Shown piece after piece: positions 8,140 through 19,042 of a stretch of DNA of 64,000 nt. The position numbers and the translations under genes are program-made. The notes beneath the pieces were generated by a model, which saw nothing but the letters and a program-made list of their open reading frames with translations, had not been told where the DNA came from and ran no database searches. Every line of letters begins with the position of its first letter. The stretch's first letter is position 1. The stretch lies in contig JAKJHU010000023.1 in assembly GCA_022316685.1 (NCBI GenBank), positions 4,123,692 through 4,187,691 of the forward strand, written 5' to 3'. This DNA comes from Progne subis subis (taxonomy: Eukaryota > Chordata > Aves > Passeriformes > Hirundinidae).

Positions 8140-9012
8140 ATGACTCCTGCTCAGATCGAACCCCTGACCCTAAGGAACATTCATCATCTCCTCAGAGCTG
8201 TCCTGCTGCTCAGCCTCCAGCTCCCAGCCGACGGGTGGATCGTCCCACAGCCCAAAGCCAATGTGTGGGCCACCCTCGCTAGATCGATGGGGCAAGACCA
8301 TATATGTCTTTCTGCCACCACAGCAGACAACCCCCTCGCGTCCTGCCTTGTGGGGATCCCTTTCAGGCCTAGGGAATTTCCATCGAAGATCCTAGACCTC
8401 GCCTACCAAATCAACAGGGAAGGCACTGCCACAGGTCAAACTGCATACTGGCACTCCCCTCCCGGAGTTTCTGTTGAAGTTAAGATCAACCTCCCCATTA
8501 AAAATCCCTTTGTGTTGTGGAGAAAGTATATGTCTACCCTAACCCTTTTAAGTTCCCCTCCGACCGAATTAGAGCTTTTGGGCTCCTCTAACGCGTCGTA
8601 TTGTGTTCAATTTGTGTTTACCCCTCCTAGGGGCCAGGAAGGGTTCTACCAACACGTCCATCAAGTCAAAGGTGTGTACAAAGCAGGAACGTGGTGTGAT
8701 CGCATCGCCCACGTAAAAATGCCGACCACCTTTGATGACAGTCCCCTGGCCCTTCCCAAGGGAGTGTTTCTAGTTTGTGGGGACCGGGCATGGGCAGGCA
8801 TCCCCCCTCGCCTGATAGGAGGCCCTTGCACCTTCGGCCGGTTGGGCCTGTTTACCCCCAATAAAACAAATATCATGGATTGGCAGAGAAAAAATTCCAC
8901 CAATTCGGCAATTCGTAAGCGGGATTTGTCCGCACTTGACCCAGACTGTGACTCTGAAATTATCCATTGGTCCAAAACAAAAGGTGTAGCCGTCACAGTG
9001 TTCCTACCTTAG
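8140..9012 (+). CDS. env: Env surface subunit and start of transmembrane subunit (truncated product)
   Basis: As it stands this frame would give 290 residues. The N terminus has a hydrophobic signal segment (about 17-32). The surface domain has potential N-glycosylation sites at 151, 241 and 252, and a conserved-looking CGDRAWAGIPP stretch at 213-223 followed by GGPC. A basic cleavage site Arg-Lys-Arg lies at 259-261. Cys270 is the ninth residue after it. I see no Cys-x-x-Cys motif in the surface domain, so a gammaretrovirus-type isomerase motif seems absent. Truncated before any membrane anchor, the product would be expected to be secreted or degraded; whether it has any effect on infection is unknown. 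Confidence 0.8.
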   Translation: MTPAQIEPLTLRNIHHLLRAVLLLSLQLPADGWIVPQPKANVWATLARSMGQDHICLSATTADNPLASCLVGIPFRPREFPSKILDLAYQINREGTATGQTAYWHSPPGVSVEVKINLPIKNPFVLWRKYMSTLTLLSSPPTELELLGSSNASYCVQFVFTPPRGQEGFYQHVHQVKGVYKAGTWCDRIAHVKMPTTFDDSPLALPKGVFLVCGDRAWAGIPPRLIGGPCTFGRLGLFTPNKTNIMDWQRKNSTNSAIRKRDLSALDPDCDSEIIHWSKTKGVAVTVFLP

Positions 9013-9669
9013 GTCGCGATAGCGAAGTCTCTAGGTGAATTGGCCCACCTAGAGTGCTGGGTGGCTAAGCAGGCGAATTTAACCTCCAACGCCCTGGCCA
9101 ACCTCCTATCCGACGAGGAAGTGACAAGGCAGGCGACGCTGCAGAATCGTGCAGCCATAGATTATCTGCTCCTCCTCCACGGCCACCGGTGTGAGGAGTT
9201 CGAGGGGCTCTGCTGCTTCAATTTGTCATCAAAGGCAGAAAACATATATGAGTCCATTCAGAAGATCCGGGACATGGTCAGGAGCATCAAGAAAGAGTCA
9301 GGTGACTGGTTGAGCGGACTCTTTTCGGGTTGGGGGATCTCTGAGTGGGCAGGGTCAATTTTAAAGACTGGTTTATTGATTTTGTTTATTGTATTATCCG
9401 TTATAATAGCTTTCAGTATTATTAAGAAAATATTGGTTAAATTAGTCCTTAGCACCTTGCACTCCCCCTCAGTGAATCACTGCACAATGCCATCAGCGCC
9501 GGAGGAAGAGTTAGAAGAGGAGGAAGACATAGAGATAGAGGACGAAGAAAATCGAGTTCCAGAAGGAGAAGTACATGAAATGGAATGGCCCACTCAGCAG
9601 GAGTGGTGGGCTGAACTTTACCCAGACTCTGAGTACCTCCCTCCTCCACATCAATTTGAGTCCTCATGA
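9013..9669 (+). CDS. env: Env transmembrane subunit remainder, open after the stop
   Basis: This stretch is open from directly after the TAG to the natural stop. A cysteine at the 45th position after the cleavage site pairs in the model with Cys9, the arrangement of an internal fusion loop as in alpharetroviruses. The heptad region follows, then the immunosuppressive-type segment beginning LQNRAAIDYL (from 9139) and a C-x6-C-C motif (9190-9216), which in this class binds the surface subunit. The membrane anchor spans about 9361-9423. The cytoplasmic tail is 81 residues (9424-9666), with a long Glu/Asp run, a Pro-Ser-Ala-Pro, and an aromatic end containing YPDSEYLPPP. It has no ATG near its start and so is not independently translated in any obvious way. 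Confidence 0.8.
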   Translation, partial: VAIAKSLGELAHLECWVAKQANLTSNALANLLSDEEVTRQATLQNRAAIDYLLLLHGHRCEEFEGLCCFNLSSKAENIYESIQKIRDMVRSIKKESGDWLSGLFSGWGISEWAGSILKTGLLILFIVLSVIIAFSIIKKILVKLVLSTLHSPSVNHCTMPSAPEEELEEEEDIEIEDEENRVPEGEVHEMEWPTQQEWWAELYPDSEYLPPPHQFESS

Positions 9670-9675
9670 AAAAAC

Positions 9676-9689
9676 AAAAAAGGGGGAGA
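9676..9689 (+). promoter_or_regulatory. Polypurine tract
   Basis: Six A, five G, then AGA directly abut the 3' LTR. This is the RNase H-resistant primer site for plus-strand DNA synthesis. The env stop lies only 6 bases upstream of it. Confidence 0.92.
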
Positions 9690-10367
9690 TGTAGGGGTGC
9701 AAAACTCTGATGCGTTGTGTTACGTTCACTTATTTTGTGAAGTTGATTTCTGTAATGGTTTGTTCTTCTGTACCCCCCCGTTTGTTGTATGTAATGATTC
9801 CTCCCGAGTACTGTCAATCATCCCTCCTCTATACCAGTTTATGTCAATCCTCTCTCTCCCCTCTCGGGCGCCCCGTCAGTCACTCTGGGACCCTTCCCTG
9901 GCTTCTGGAAAGATCCAGGGAAGGCGTCGAGTGATTGGCTAGCACCTGGGAGATTCCCCACCTCCTTCTTGTTATTGGACCTCTCTCCCTAGGTTGACAC
10001 CCCCTGTTACTTCCCCCTGTTCTGCTATTGGCTTTCCCGTTGTCACCGCCCTGGTTCACTCCCCTGCTTAAAAGTGCCTGCACGGTCCTGCTCGGGGCTC
10101 TCTCTGGGCAGTGGCTGACTGAGGCGGAGCTCCTTGCCGGACTCCCCTCTAATAAACCCCTTTAAACCCTGCCCGAGAGTGCCGGCTCTTTTCCTGCTGC
10201 CGTGGTCGCGATTCTTACGTCCGCCTGCCGCTAGTGTGGGGAACCAAGACCCACTGGGAGGAGGTGGCCTGTCCAACTTGCCACCCCGGCCTTCGACACG
10301 TCAGCCGCAGTGTGCCCTGAGCTAGCCTGTGGGCTGCGCTGACCTAGCGTGAAAAGGCACAGCGACA
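9690..10367 (+). repeat. 3' long terminal repeat
   Basis: This 678-bp copy matches 1342-2019 at an offset of 8348, with one difference (G at 10307). It carries the same CCAAT and TATA-like boxes, and AATAAA at 10151-10156, which would end the proviral transcript. Confidence 0.96.
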
Positions 10368-10373
10368 CAGCAG
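10368..10373. repeat. Target site duplication, right copy (CAGCAG)
   Basis: This matches 1336-1341 exactly and sits directly after the terminal CA of the 3' LTR. It fixes the element boundaries, because the two LTRs stop matching at 2019/10367. Confidence 0.95.
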
Positions 10374-12699
10374 GAAGTAAATTTAGTACCTAAAATAGCT
10401 CAAATGTTCTCCAGGCTTAGACACTTTAGAGTGTATCCAGAGGTAAAAAGGGAATAATTTTAATATGCAAGTGTGTTTTACATCAAATTCTTCTGTCTTT
10501 GGCCATCAAATAAGCAGAATTTTTGAGAATATAAACTTTTGATGCTTAAGGTCTACCCACAGCCTTGCATGGATTTGGTCTGAGTGAATTTGGTAAGGTC
10601 ACAGAAGAAAAACTAGAAGACCAGGAATTCCACTCCTAAACTAGTGACTCAAACACAAAAATGCTCTGAATTTCTTTAGTTCAGTTGAACTCAGGTTTTT
10701 TATAAACTCTGTTTTGAATTTTCCAATTACGGCTATTTTTAATGGTGAATTTGAGGGACTTACCTGTTGATCAATCGTATGATAAAACATTTTTCTATAA
10801 AACCCTCTGACAATGATCAAAATGCTACAAGCTTTTAGATGCTCTCAGTCTACTGAAAAATCAATGCAAATGGTTTCCAGTCCATTGTAAAAGTGACATT
10901 TCAGAACTTGCTTTATTTAATGTTCACTTGGAAGGCAGAAAACATGTTTCCCATTTGTTTTTGTCTAATGCCTTGTGCCAGCTGTCTTTTACAAGGTTTA
11001 TAATTTGTCTCCATTCTGTATGTCCCCTTTTGAGATGTGAAAAGGTCTTCTGAAGAATATCTGGTACTACTTGAATTAGCCACACATCAATCCAGGATAA
11101 GCTTTGCAGATTCTGTTTTCTCAGTGACAGTCTGGAACATAAACAAATGCATTTTGCTGCTTCAGCTGCGAGTTTCCTAGCTCATTCATTGTTCTCTATA
11201 TTAAAAAAGAAAAGCCTTAAGAGACTTTCAGAGATACTATATTTTTCCTAAGTTTGGTTCCATGCAAGCTTTTAATTTGGGTTTGATATACAGATTATTA
11301 TATAATAATACACAATATTACTATAAAATATTATGTAATTACATAATAATATACTATTATTTTATTATTATAAGGGAAGTCTTACTTGATATATACCATA
11401 ATCGTATTTTAGTCTGACTATAACCTGATGGTTGTAGTTTGTTGGTGTGTTGTTTCTCTTCTTTTTCAGATTTATCAGACAAGTTCTTCTATTTATATGT
11501 CTTGACTTTATTTGCTCGTGTGAGGCCTTTTTGCTTGCTGTAGTGGTTAATCTTTCTTTGGCTGTCACAAACCCCATTTTAAGGAACATGTCAGGCTTTA
11601 CCCAAACCTTTTCCTACCAGTGTAATCTCTCTTGTCTTGAGTCAGGCGATTTGAGTGATTTATGTCAAAACTCTTACTAGGTGTTTCATTGCAAAGTCTT
11701 AATTTATTTTTCAATGAGAAATAATGGAAAGATGACATGTAGCTTTTATTTCTACTCTCTATTATTAATGTAACCACAGAAAATTCAATTTAAAAAAAAA
11801 AAAAAAACAACAAAAAAACGAAGCCAACAGATTTTGTTTCCTGTTTATTCTGGGCTCAGGTCCAACCATTTTGTCTTCCTTGGGGGGAGAACAAAATAAT
11901 CTAAAGGTGTATGAGGGAAATCCCTAAGTTAAGTGACCTATTTCCATGTTGCCAGGCTACTTAAATAGTGTTTGCAGTAGTCCAAAGAGGGGCCCCAACT
12001 TGTTTAGAAATGAAAATTGAAAGTTTCATTGATAATGAGTTATACACAATGAAATATTGTTTAGCAAGTTGATTGCTTCTATTAAGCTGCCAGTCATAAA
12101 GATAGTGTTAACCTGAACTAGCAGGACTATTTAGTCAATATTTTTCTTTGTATTATTAATTTCTTTTTTCTTTAATTTCCTCTTTCATTTTCTACTGGCA
12201 TAGTATTTTGTGGTAAGTGAAGCATCAACACTCATTTTCACTTGCAAAGCAGACCATTTACCTTCTTGGAATATAAAGACATTTAGTACATTTGCCCCTG
12301 TTTTTCATGTAGCAGACATAAAACAGTGTGATTACAGAGAAAAAATATGGGCTATGTACTTGACACTTAATGTCTTAAACATTTTTTATAGACATGTATA
12401 TTCTGTTCTCTCTTTTTCATGACTGTAGCATTGCAGAATACGTTTTCTTTAACCCTTTGAGGATGTTTTCGACTGATGACATTTCTAATGTCAGATTATC
12501 AAAATTTATTTTAGCTTTGAATCAGTACTGGATGAAAATTAGCTTAATAAGAATTCTATTTTTGTTTTGTATAGTCAAATATACTCTTTCTTAGATAGTA
12601 ATTTGGCATATCTATGAACAGGTGGTTCTTGTGCAGTTTGTGATACTAGAAATATTTATTTTTATTATTGTAAGTATCCTTATATGCATTTTCTATTTA
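10374..12699. other. AT-rich unique sequence, no gene seen
   Basis: This flank to the right of the provirus holds a strongly AT-rich patch with palindromic TAATATTATG-like motifs around 11281-11372 and a poly-A run near 11791-11807. No domain-bearing frame or familiar repeat was recognised. Confidence 0.6.
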
Positions 12700-13312
12700 T
12701 TTTTCACAGTGAAGCTGGTCCACCCACTATCGGTATACATAATTCTATAAAGATCAATTCCAGTAAAGGACTGTTAGGGTCATGATTATCTCAACAAGCT
12801 TTTTGTCCACAGGCTCTGCCCTGCCTAAGAACTCTATGCCAAAAGGCCTTTTTCCAGGCTTTCAACGTGGTCTTCACTAGCATTCACACAGCCAATCCAG
12901 TGAAATGTACACTGGGTCCAAATGGGTCCAAAACTGGCTAAACTCTCTGGTTGAAAGCTTATTTTCATCATTGATTCAATGTCCAAATTGAACCAATGGG
13001 TTCAATTCAGCTACTTCATGGGTATGTATTGCAGCAAATACTGTTTGTTAACAAGTTATAGAATTGTGTGCACCCTTACCCAGCTCATTGCTCATATCAA
13101 AATGGGGGAACTGGTTCATTGCTACCTGAAGTGACCTCAACAAGAAACAAATTTAAAACAAAGAAATAAAAAGGTGTACAAAAAATATCCTCATTCACCA
13201 CTACAAGCCAAGGCAGACTGACTAAGAATTAGTTTTGTCAAAAAAGACCAGGTAAACATCAAAGCTGATCATGGCCTGGCAATGTGAACCTGCACCAAAG
13301 GCCAACTTCATA
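12700..13312. other. Unassigned moderately GC sequence next to an old LTR
   Basis: The composition is less AT-rich than the surroundings, and the segment abuts the 3' end of the minus-strand LTR relic that follows. It could be an old repeat or ERV internal remnant, but I recognise nothing specific. Confidence 0.3.
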
Positions 13313-13830
13313 GCTGGTTTAACCCCAGCCAGCAACTACATACCACTCAGCCACTCAGTCACTCCCAGTTCTGAGTGAAAATAAAAGTAAATACACATGG
13401 CTTGAATTAAGAGCAGTTTAATAGCTGAAATGGACTAAAATATAATTATAATTATTATTTTATGTTATACTATAATTGTAATGGAAAGGAGAAAGGAATA
13501 AAACTCATATAAAACCCATGAAAAACATGTGGTGAGCAATGCAATTGCTCACCACCTACTGACTGATGCTCAGCCGATTGACCTAGCACCAATCAACCCC
13601 TCCCGGACAACTTCCCCCTGTTCATTGATTGCCTGTCATGTATTATGGTGTGGAATATCCCTTTGGCCAGTTTGGGTCAGCTGTCCTGCCCATGCCCCTT
13701 CACCCCAGCTGCTCATGCAACCCCTCACTGGCTGAGCACGAGGCATTGAAAAGTCTTTGACTTAGAGTGGGCTCCAAGCAACTGCTAAACCACCAATGAA
13801 TTATCAATGGGTCTTGAATGTCTCCAGCAA
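13313..13830 (-). mobile_element. Old avian LTR relic, copy 1
   Basis: Read on the minus strand, this resembles a common avian LTR that ends in a GGGTTAAACC-like stretch (here GGTTTAACCCCAGCC near 13316 on the plus strand). It shares with the copy at 14754-15849 the AGCAGTTTAATAG-like segment. It also has a segment (GTGTGGAATATCCCTTTGGCC near 13648) that I recognise from that LTR type. It is diverged and partly rearranged. Right edge approximate. Confidence 0.6.
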
Positions 13831-14753
13831 GGTAATCCCACAGACCTGCTGGGTACAGATCTGTGCAAGCTCATTTATTCTGCTACTCAGTGCCTCCTAA
13901 TAAGGTGTTTATGGGTAGGAACACAAAACAGCCTTTCTCAGTTTTGCATTATGCAGTCATGGGTTTCCATGGGGTTATGAGAACAGAGTAATAATCTAAC
14001 ACAATCTTTGGCTTTCACATATACCCAACTGTAAGTTTCAAGAGCAAGAAACTAACAGGTAGTTGAACACTTTCTGAAAAAATGTAATTCTTGAATTTCT
14101 TTCTGTATCTTGACTATGTAAAGCTTTGTCCAGGGTCTGCATTGGCAGGATGCCCAACAAAAGGTTTCAAAGACTTTGTTAGATCTCTGCCCATCAACTG
14201 ACCTTTACACTTTTTTACAGTTCTGTACTGTAAATGGTGCCTTTATTTCATGGGATTATTTTCTATGCTTTTTACTTATGTTTCAAAGCTCTTTGAATAT
14301 CAGTAAGTGGTAAATATACTTAAGCCTGTGTAAGTAACTACTTTGATTACTTAAACTCCTGTCTTAAGAGATTTCTAAGTATTTGCATAAATAGAAAACT
14401 ATTTGCTTCTAAGAAAAGAAACATTTTGTGTTAGTCCCTAGAATGCTGTAGTTGAATATAACTTGTTATCTTAATTGTCTGCTTGTAGATCTAGTTTACA
14501 CTTCTCAATAATTCAAAATGAGATGAATTATATGAGCTGGAGCTAATAAACTTTAGAGGTAACTTCTTGTTCCCGGACAGAAATAGACATTTGTTCACCA
14601 GAATTTCTAAACAACTTGACAGAGAAAATACTACTTGCCAAAAAATAGTAGGATACCTTCTACTGTAAGAACTGATAGTTTTGATTGCAGAAAATTTTTA
14701 TCCATAATAGTACAGAAGTTTTAAGTGCTTTTGAAGAAGCATTTAATAATGTT
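13831..14753. other. Unassigned sequence between two LTR relics
   Basis: No gene or clear repeat is recognised. The segment lies between two same-strand relics of one LTR type, so it might be the remains of an internal region, but no retroviral motif survives to show it. Confidence 0.35.
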
Positions 14754-15849
14754 TGTTGTCGTTTAGCAGTCAGCTGCTCCCTCACTGCCCTCTTGCAGGA
14801 TCAGGGAGAGAATCAGAATGGTAAAAGCTGGAAAACTTGTGGGTTGATGATGTAGCTTGCCAGGGAAATCCCCCAAGCTAGCTCTCAGTCCCTGGTCTAG
14901 CCAAGTCTGGCCATCCCGAGACCACAGCTTTGGTCCAAGGAGCTGTCTCTGCTCTCTTGGCAGCTGGTGATACAGACCAGGATCAGGGCCAAGAACAGGG
15001 GGGAGCCTTCCATGCGCTTCTCAAAGTAATCCATTCCCCGTGGGGGGCAGTGAGGAAAAAAGCGAAAGCACATCTTCTGCACAGTCTTTTAAATAGGGGA
15101 GGTACAGGGGGAGGGTACAATTCTTCAATCAATCAGGGATACAACAGGGAGGAGATTAAGGAGGGGCTCACAATATGACAACCAATAGGAAGGACAATGG
15201 GAGTGGGAAAGGGTCACATGGGTCAATGGGGCCTCATGGAATAGGGAAATTCTCGGGTGGGGCTTTGACAGGGGGTTGGGACAACAAGGACTGACAGGGA
15301 ATTCTGTAGAACCAAGGGCAGGAAATAGGGAGGATTGACATTGTGTAAATGAGGTAACAGGTAGGTCTAGGGAATGAATGACAACTTGGGCAAGGGAGGA
15401 GAAAACTTGGGGTAAAACCATCCACTGGAGCAGAGGAATAGGAACAAACCATGCAAAAAGGTTGAAAAAAATATCCATAATGAAGAACACAGCACCACAG
15501 GTTGAGATAAAGACTGTTTAATAGGGAAAGCAAAACCTGTGCTCACTAGCAAAGCAAAACAAGAGATTAATTCACTGCTTCCCAAGGGCAGGCAGGAGTT
15601 CAGCCATCCTGGGAGAGCAGGGCCCCATCATATCTGACAGTTACCTGGAAAGACAAACACCATCACTCCAAACATTACCCCCTTTCTCCTTCTTAAGCCC
15701 ACTTTAAATATTAAACATGATGTCACACATGCAAACCCTGCTCATCAGTAACAAAAACATATCTGTATTATCAACACCCTGTTCAGCACAAATCAAATTA
15801 ACAGCCACTGAGAAGAAAATAAATTCTACCCCAGCCAAAACCAGCACGG
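14754..15849 (-). mobile_element. Old avian LTR relic, copy 2, split by a later LTR insertion
   Basis: The outer parts (14754-14847 and 15500-15849) join into one LTR when the 14848-15499 insertion is left out. The minus-strand start is near 15849 (CTGGTTTTGGCTGGGG-like) and the end near 14754. It is the same type as 13313-13830. The composite shows two rounds of insertion at this spot. Confidence 0.7.
14848..15499 (-). mobile_element. Solo LTR (ERVK-like), 652 bp, nested in the older LTR
   Basis: This segment starts TGATGTAG and ends CACCACA on the plus strand. It is flanked by perfect GGTTGA repeats at 14842-14847 and 15500-15505, a 6-bp target duplication. Orientation is inferred as minus because CTTTTAAATA at 15086-15095 gives a TATA-like TATTTAAAAG on that strand. 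No retroviral genes are attached, so it is a solo LTR formed by recombination between two LTRs. It is not obviously related to the 678-bp LTR of the young provirus. Confidence 0.85.
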
Positions 15850-17289
15850 TGTTGAATCTTTAACCTCAGGAGAAACTAGGCTAAATCCTGGTCTAGACAT
15901 GAATGCCATTTAGAAAAACCTGCAAGCCTATTTCCAGAAAATTAAGTGTACTTCCTTTTCTGAATGTAGACTCGTACACGCATTAAAATATCAACTAAAA
16001 CACAAGGAAATTTTAAATTGTACATAAAACAGAAATTCTAAGACACATCATGCTTCCGAATTCAAGAAAAATAGTGAAAATATACTCTTATTATCCCCAT
16101 GCAGAGTATAATGCTATTAAAAATTTGCCATATTTACTTATCTTTTTAGAGGGTCCTGAAGAAAACTAAATTTACCAGAACAAGCTATTTGTCTTATTTT
16201 TCACCTTCACTACTCAAAATGGTCATTTCAGCATTCCAAAATGTAATAATATTACAAAACATCTGGGAAAAAATGTTTTGAAAAATAAATTAAATTAGGA
16301 AAGCATTTTTGTAACCACGAGTTTCTAGTTCTCTTAGAGCAGCTGTATGTCTTGGCTAAAAAAAAACCTAACAAAGAACAATATTTTCCTTCTCTATATA
16401 AGGATCGTATTATGATTTTAGAAAAATACACCCTGGATAGCTGTATTGCTTTTTTATCACATCAATGTGATAGCATGCCTTCTTAGAAGACATTCCTGGC
16501 ATAAAATATGAGTGGTTGTTTTCCTTCATATAAACTGTCATTGAAATTAAAGAGTTGATAAACTGCAGGTAAATGATGGGGATATTTTGCTAGTTTTGAG
16601 GATTATTTTACAAGCTATAACTCTTGCCACAGAAATGCCTGTACTATACCTGTATGATTAGCTTGCAGATTTGTCCAGCACAGTACAGGTTGTGGAGATT
16701 TGACATGTTAGTGATCTGAGTAGAGTTTCATCCTGATGTCCTTAAGCTACACACTGCTGAGGTTACAGCTCCCCAGAGCAGTTTCATTTGATGATATTAT
16801 CATCTTCACAGTATCACAAGAACTGCATACTATGTATAACTTACTTATTATTTTAGTACCAGAAAGATTCCCATTACCATTGGAAAAGCTTTCATTTTCT
16901 CGTCCTCTTTCACTCCCACAAGTATGCATATTTGCTGAAAGTAAACTTTATATGTAAACTTTCCTGTAACAATGTCTATCCCTAGACAGTGATGGAGTAA
17001 GGGTTTGGATTTAGCACTTTTATCATCTTCTGAATCATTCCCATCTGCAGTGCAAAGTCCCTCACCATCTGTACCATGCCTGATAACTTATGCAGGCAAT
17101 ACAAATACTTGTCTCTTATTTCCATCAAGGGCATTTTTTTAAAACATGAGCCATTTCTCTTGGAGGCCCTAATTCAGCAAAATACAGAACCTATACATAA
17201 CAATAAACTATTTTCCATCAAACTGAATGACTGATGACGAATTACCTCAATTTATTTTGGGAAATGTTCCTCTCTAGGCATGAGACTAG
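15850..17289. other. AT-rich unique sequence, no gene seen
   Basis: The open frames are short (under 75 codons). No repeat family, RNA gene or domain was recognised. Confidence 0.55.
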
Positions 17290-18030
17290 CTAGATCTTGT
17301 ACCCTCACACACTGCAGTGGTGGCCCATCACACACAACCCCTGCGAGCTCTGCCACTACTCTGGCTGCTTTCACTCAGAAATTCCCAAGGTCTTGTGCAC
17401 AGAGGTAGGAAGTTTGTGCTCACCCAGAAAAACAGCCAGAAATTAAGTTTAATGAGAAGAAACGACAGACTGAAATGTCAGGAGAAGACATTTTTAATGT
17501 TTAATGAAAGAAATTACCGATCGGGCACAGGGCGTGGCCATTCAAGCACTGTAACCAGCCTCTGTTTACACGGCTAAACTCTTTTATCCCCTTATCCTTC
17601 TATTTCCCTTGTTCCTTCTTCAGCCACTCTAAATCCCAAAGGTATCTGCAAGTTTTCCTCTGGCCACATGGTAATCGGTGTCCACCCTGGCTGTGGAGCT
17701 GATCACTTTTGTAGCTGAGACAGGTTACCCTCAAACCTCTGCTCTGCTTTGTCTGTATGGCAATGAACTCTTTATCACATAACAATGTGATATCCATGAT
17801 AAGTTAGAGTAAATCAAAACCTTTGAGAAGATAAAGATATCTTCTGAAGCACAAGGTAGAATAAAGTGTTACAATCTTAAAAGGCACCAGAACAGAGAAG
17901 GAAGAAACAAGATAAAGGAAGAAACAAGATTATTCCAGTTGGTGATCTGCACAGATCAAGCCTTCCAAGGTAGCCAGCAGCAAAACTATTTTCTTCTTCT
18001 GATCCAAACATCAATTTTATTCTTACAGTG
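17290..18030. other. Unassigned sequence before a plus-strand LTR
   Basis: GC content is higher than average around 17300-17760. It lies directly upstream of the LTR at 18031, so it may be an internal ERV remnant or a separate old repeat. No coding domain was recognised. Confidence 0.35.
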
Positions 18031-19042
18031 TGTATTCGGTTTGTGTGGCAAGTTTTTGGTAGCAGGAGGGGGAACTACAGGGGTGCCTTCTGTAAGTAGC
18101 TGCCAAAAGCTTCCTCTGTGTCAGACAAAGCCGATGCCAGATGAATCCAAGATGGACCAACCAGCAGGACCTATCAGAAATGGTGGTAACACCTCTGCCA
18201 TAACTTTCACCTTAAGAAGGTGAAAAAAAGTTTTGGTGTAGAAGTAATTGCATCCAGAGAGGAGCAGAGTGAGAATATACGAGAGAATCAACCCTGCAGA
18301 CACCAAGTTCAGTCATCAAGGAGGAGTCCAGGCACCAGGGCAGAGATTCCCCTTGCAGGCCATGGTGCAGGATAGGATGAAACAGCTGTGTCCCTGCAGC
18401 CCATGGAATTCCACAGGGAAGCAGACACCCACAGGCAGCCCATGGAGAAGATCCACACAGGGGCACATGCCTGAAAGAGGGCCATGAATCCATGGGAAAC
18501 ACATACTGGAGCAGGCTCCTGAGAGGGATCTGAGACCTGTGGAGAGAGGAGCCTGCCCTGGAGCAGTGTAGGACTTGTGACTGTGGAAAGGACCCATGCT
18601 GGAGCTGGGGAACTGGATGGCCAGGGGAACTGGACGCCAGGGTAAGGATTCATGCCAGAGGAGTTCATGGAGAACTGTCTCCTATGGGAGGGACCCCATG
18701 CTGGAGAAAGAGAAGAAACCCTCTCCTTGAGCAGCCGCAGGAACCACCTGTGATGAACTGACCATAACCCCCATTCCCATCTCCCTGCACTGCTGGGGGA
18801 GGAGTTACAGCTGGGAAAGGTGAGGGGAAGGTGTTATAGGATTTGTTTTACTTCTCATTATCATGCTCTGATTTTGGTTGGTAATAAATTCATTTTGTAT
18901 CTCTAAGTCAGGCCTGTTTTGCCTGTGACAGTAACTGGTGAGTGATCTCTCCCTGTCGTTATCTCAACATATAATTTTTCCAATATATTTTCTTATCCAT
19001 GTCCAACTGAGGAGCGGAGTAACAGAGCAGCTTTATTTGTAG
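18031..19042 (+). mobile_element. Old avian LTR, ERVL-like
   Basis: It begins TGTATTCGGTTTGTGTGGCA and holds imperfect repeats of the form ATGCTGGAG around 18500-18720. A polyadenylation region (GGTAATAAATTCATT near 18880) is followed by GCCTGTGACAGTAACTGGTG. I recognise this order as a widespread bird LTR. The expected last bases are missing, so the right end is truncated or diverged. No flanking duplication was found. Confidence 0.7.

Larger units (their letters stand above)
8140..9669 (+). pseudogene. env: env, whole frame, broken by one in-frame stop
   Basis: The envelope reading frame runs from the ATG at 8140 to the TGA at 9667-9669 in one phase. A single TAG at 9010-9012 interrupts it, with no frameshift or other stop. 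The stop falls 30 residues after the surface/transmembrane cleavage site, inside what should be the internal fusion loop. A full-length Env therefore cannot be made from this copy without readthrough. Everything else expected is present: signal peptide, surface domain, basic cleavage site, disulfide-loop region, membrane anchor and cytoplasmic tail. The transmembrane part is alpharetrovirus-like whereas gag-pol is betaretrovirus-like, so env probably came in by recombination. A sequencing error or a stop that is polymorphic in the population cannot be excluded. Confidence 0.9.
1342..10367 (+). mobile_element. Near-intact endogenous retrovirus (class II, betaretrovirus-like gag-pol, alpharetrovirus-like env)
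   Basis: This is a complete provirus of 9026 bp in the order LTR, primer binding site, leader, gag, pro-pol, env, polypurine tract, LTR. The LTRs are both 678 bp. I aligned them by eye and found one difference (A at 1959, G at 10307). The element is flanked by perfect 6-bp repeats CAGCAG at 1336-1341 and 10368-10373. Gag and pro-pol are fully open. Env carries one in-frame stop at 9010-9012. A 6-bp duplication and a Lys-type primer site fit class II retroviruses. At an assumed bird neutral rate of about 2e-9 per site per year, one change in 678 bp implies insertion within roughly the last half million years. That figure is an estimate and has a wide error on a single substitution. The provirus is GC-rich and CpG-containing compared with its AT-rich surroundings, as expected for a recent arrival. 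Confidence 0.97.
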
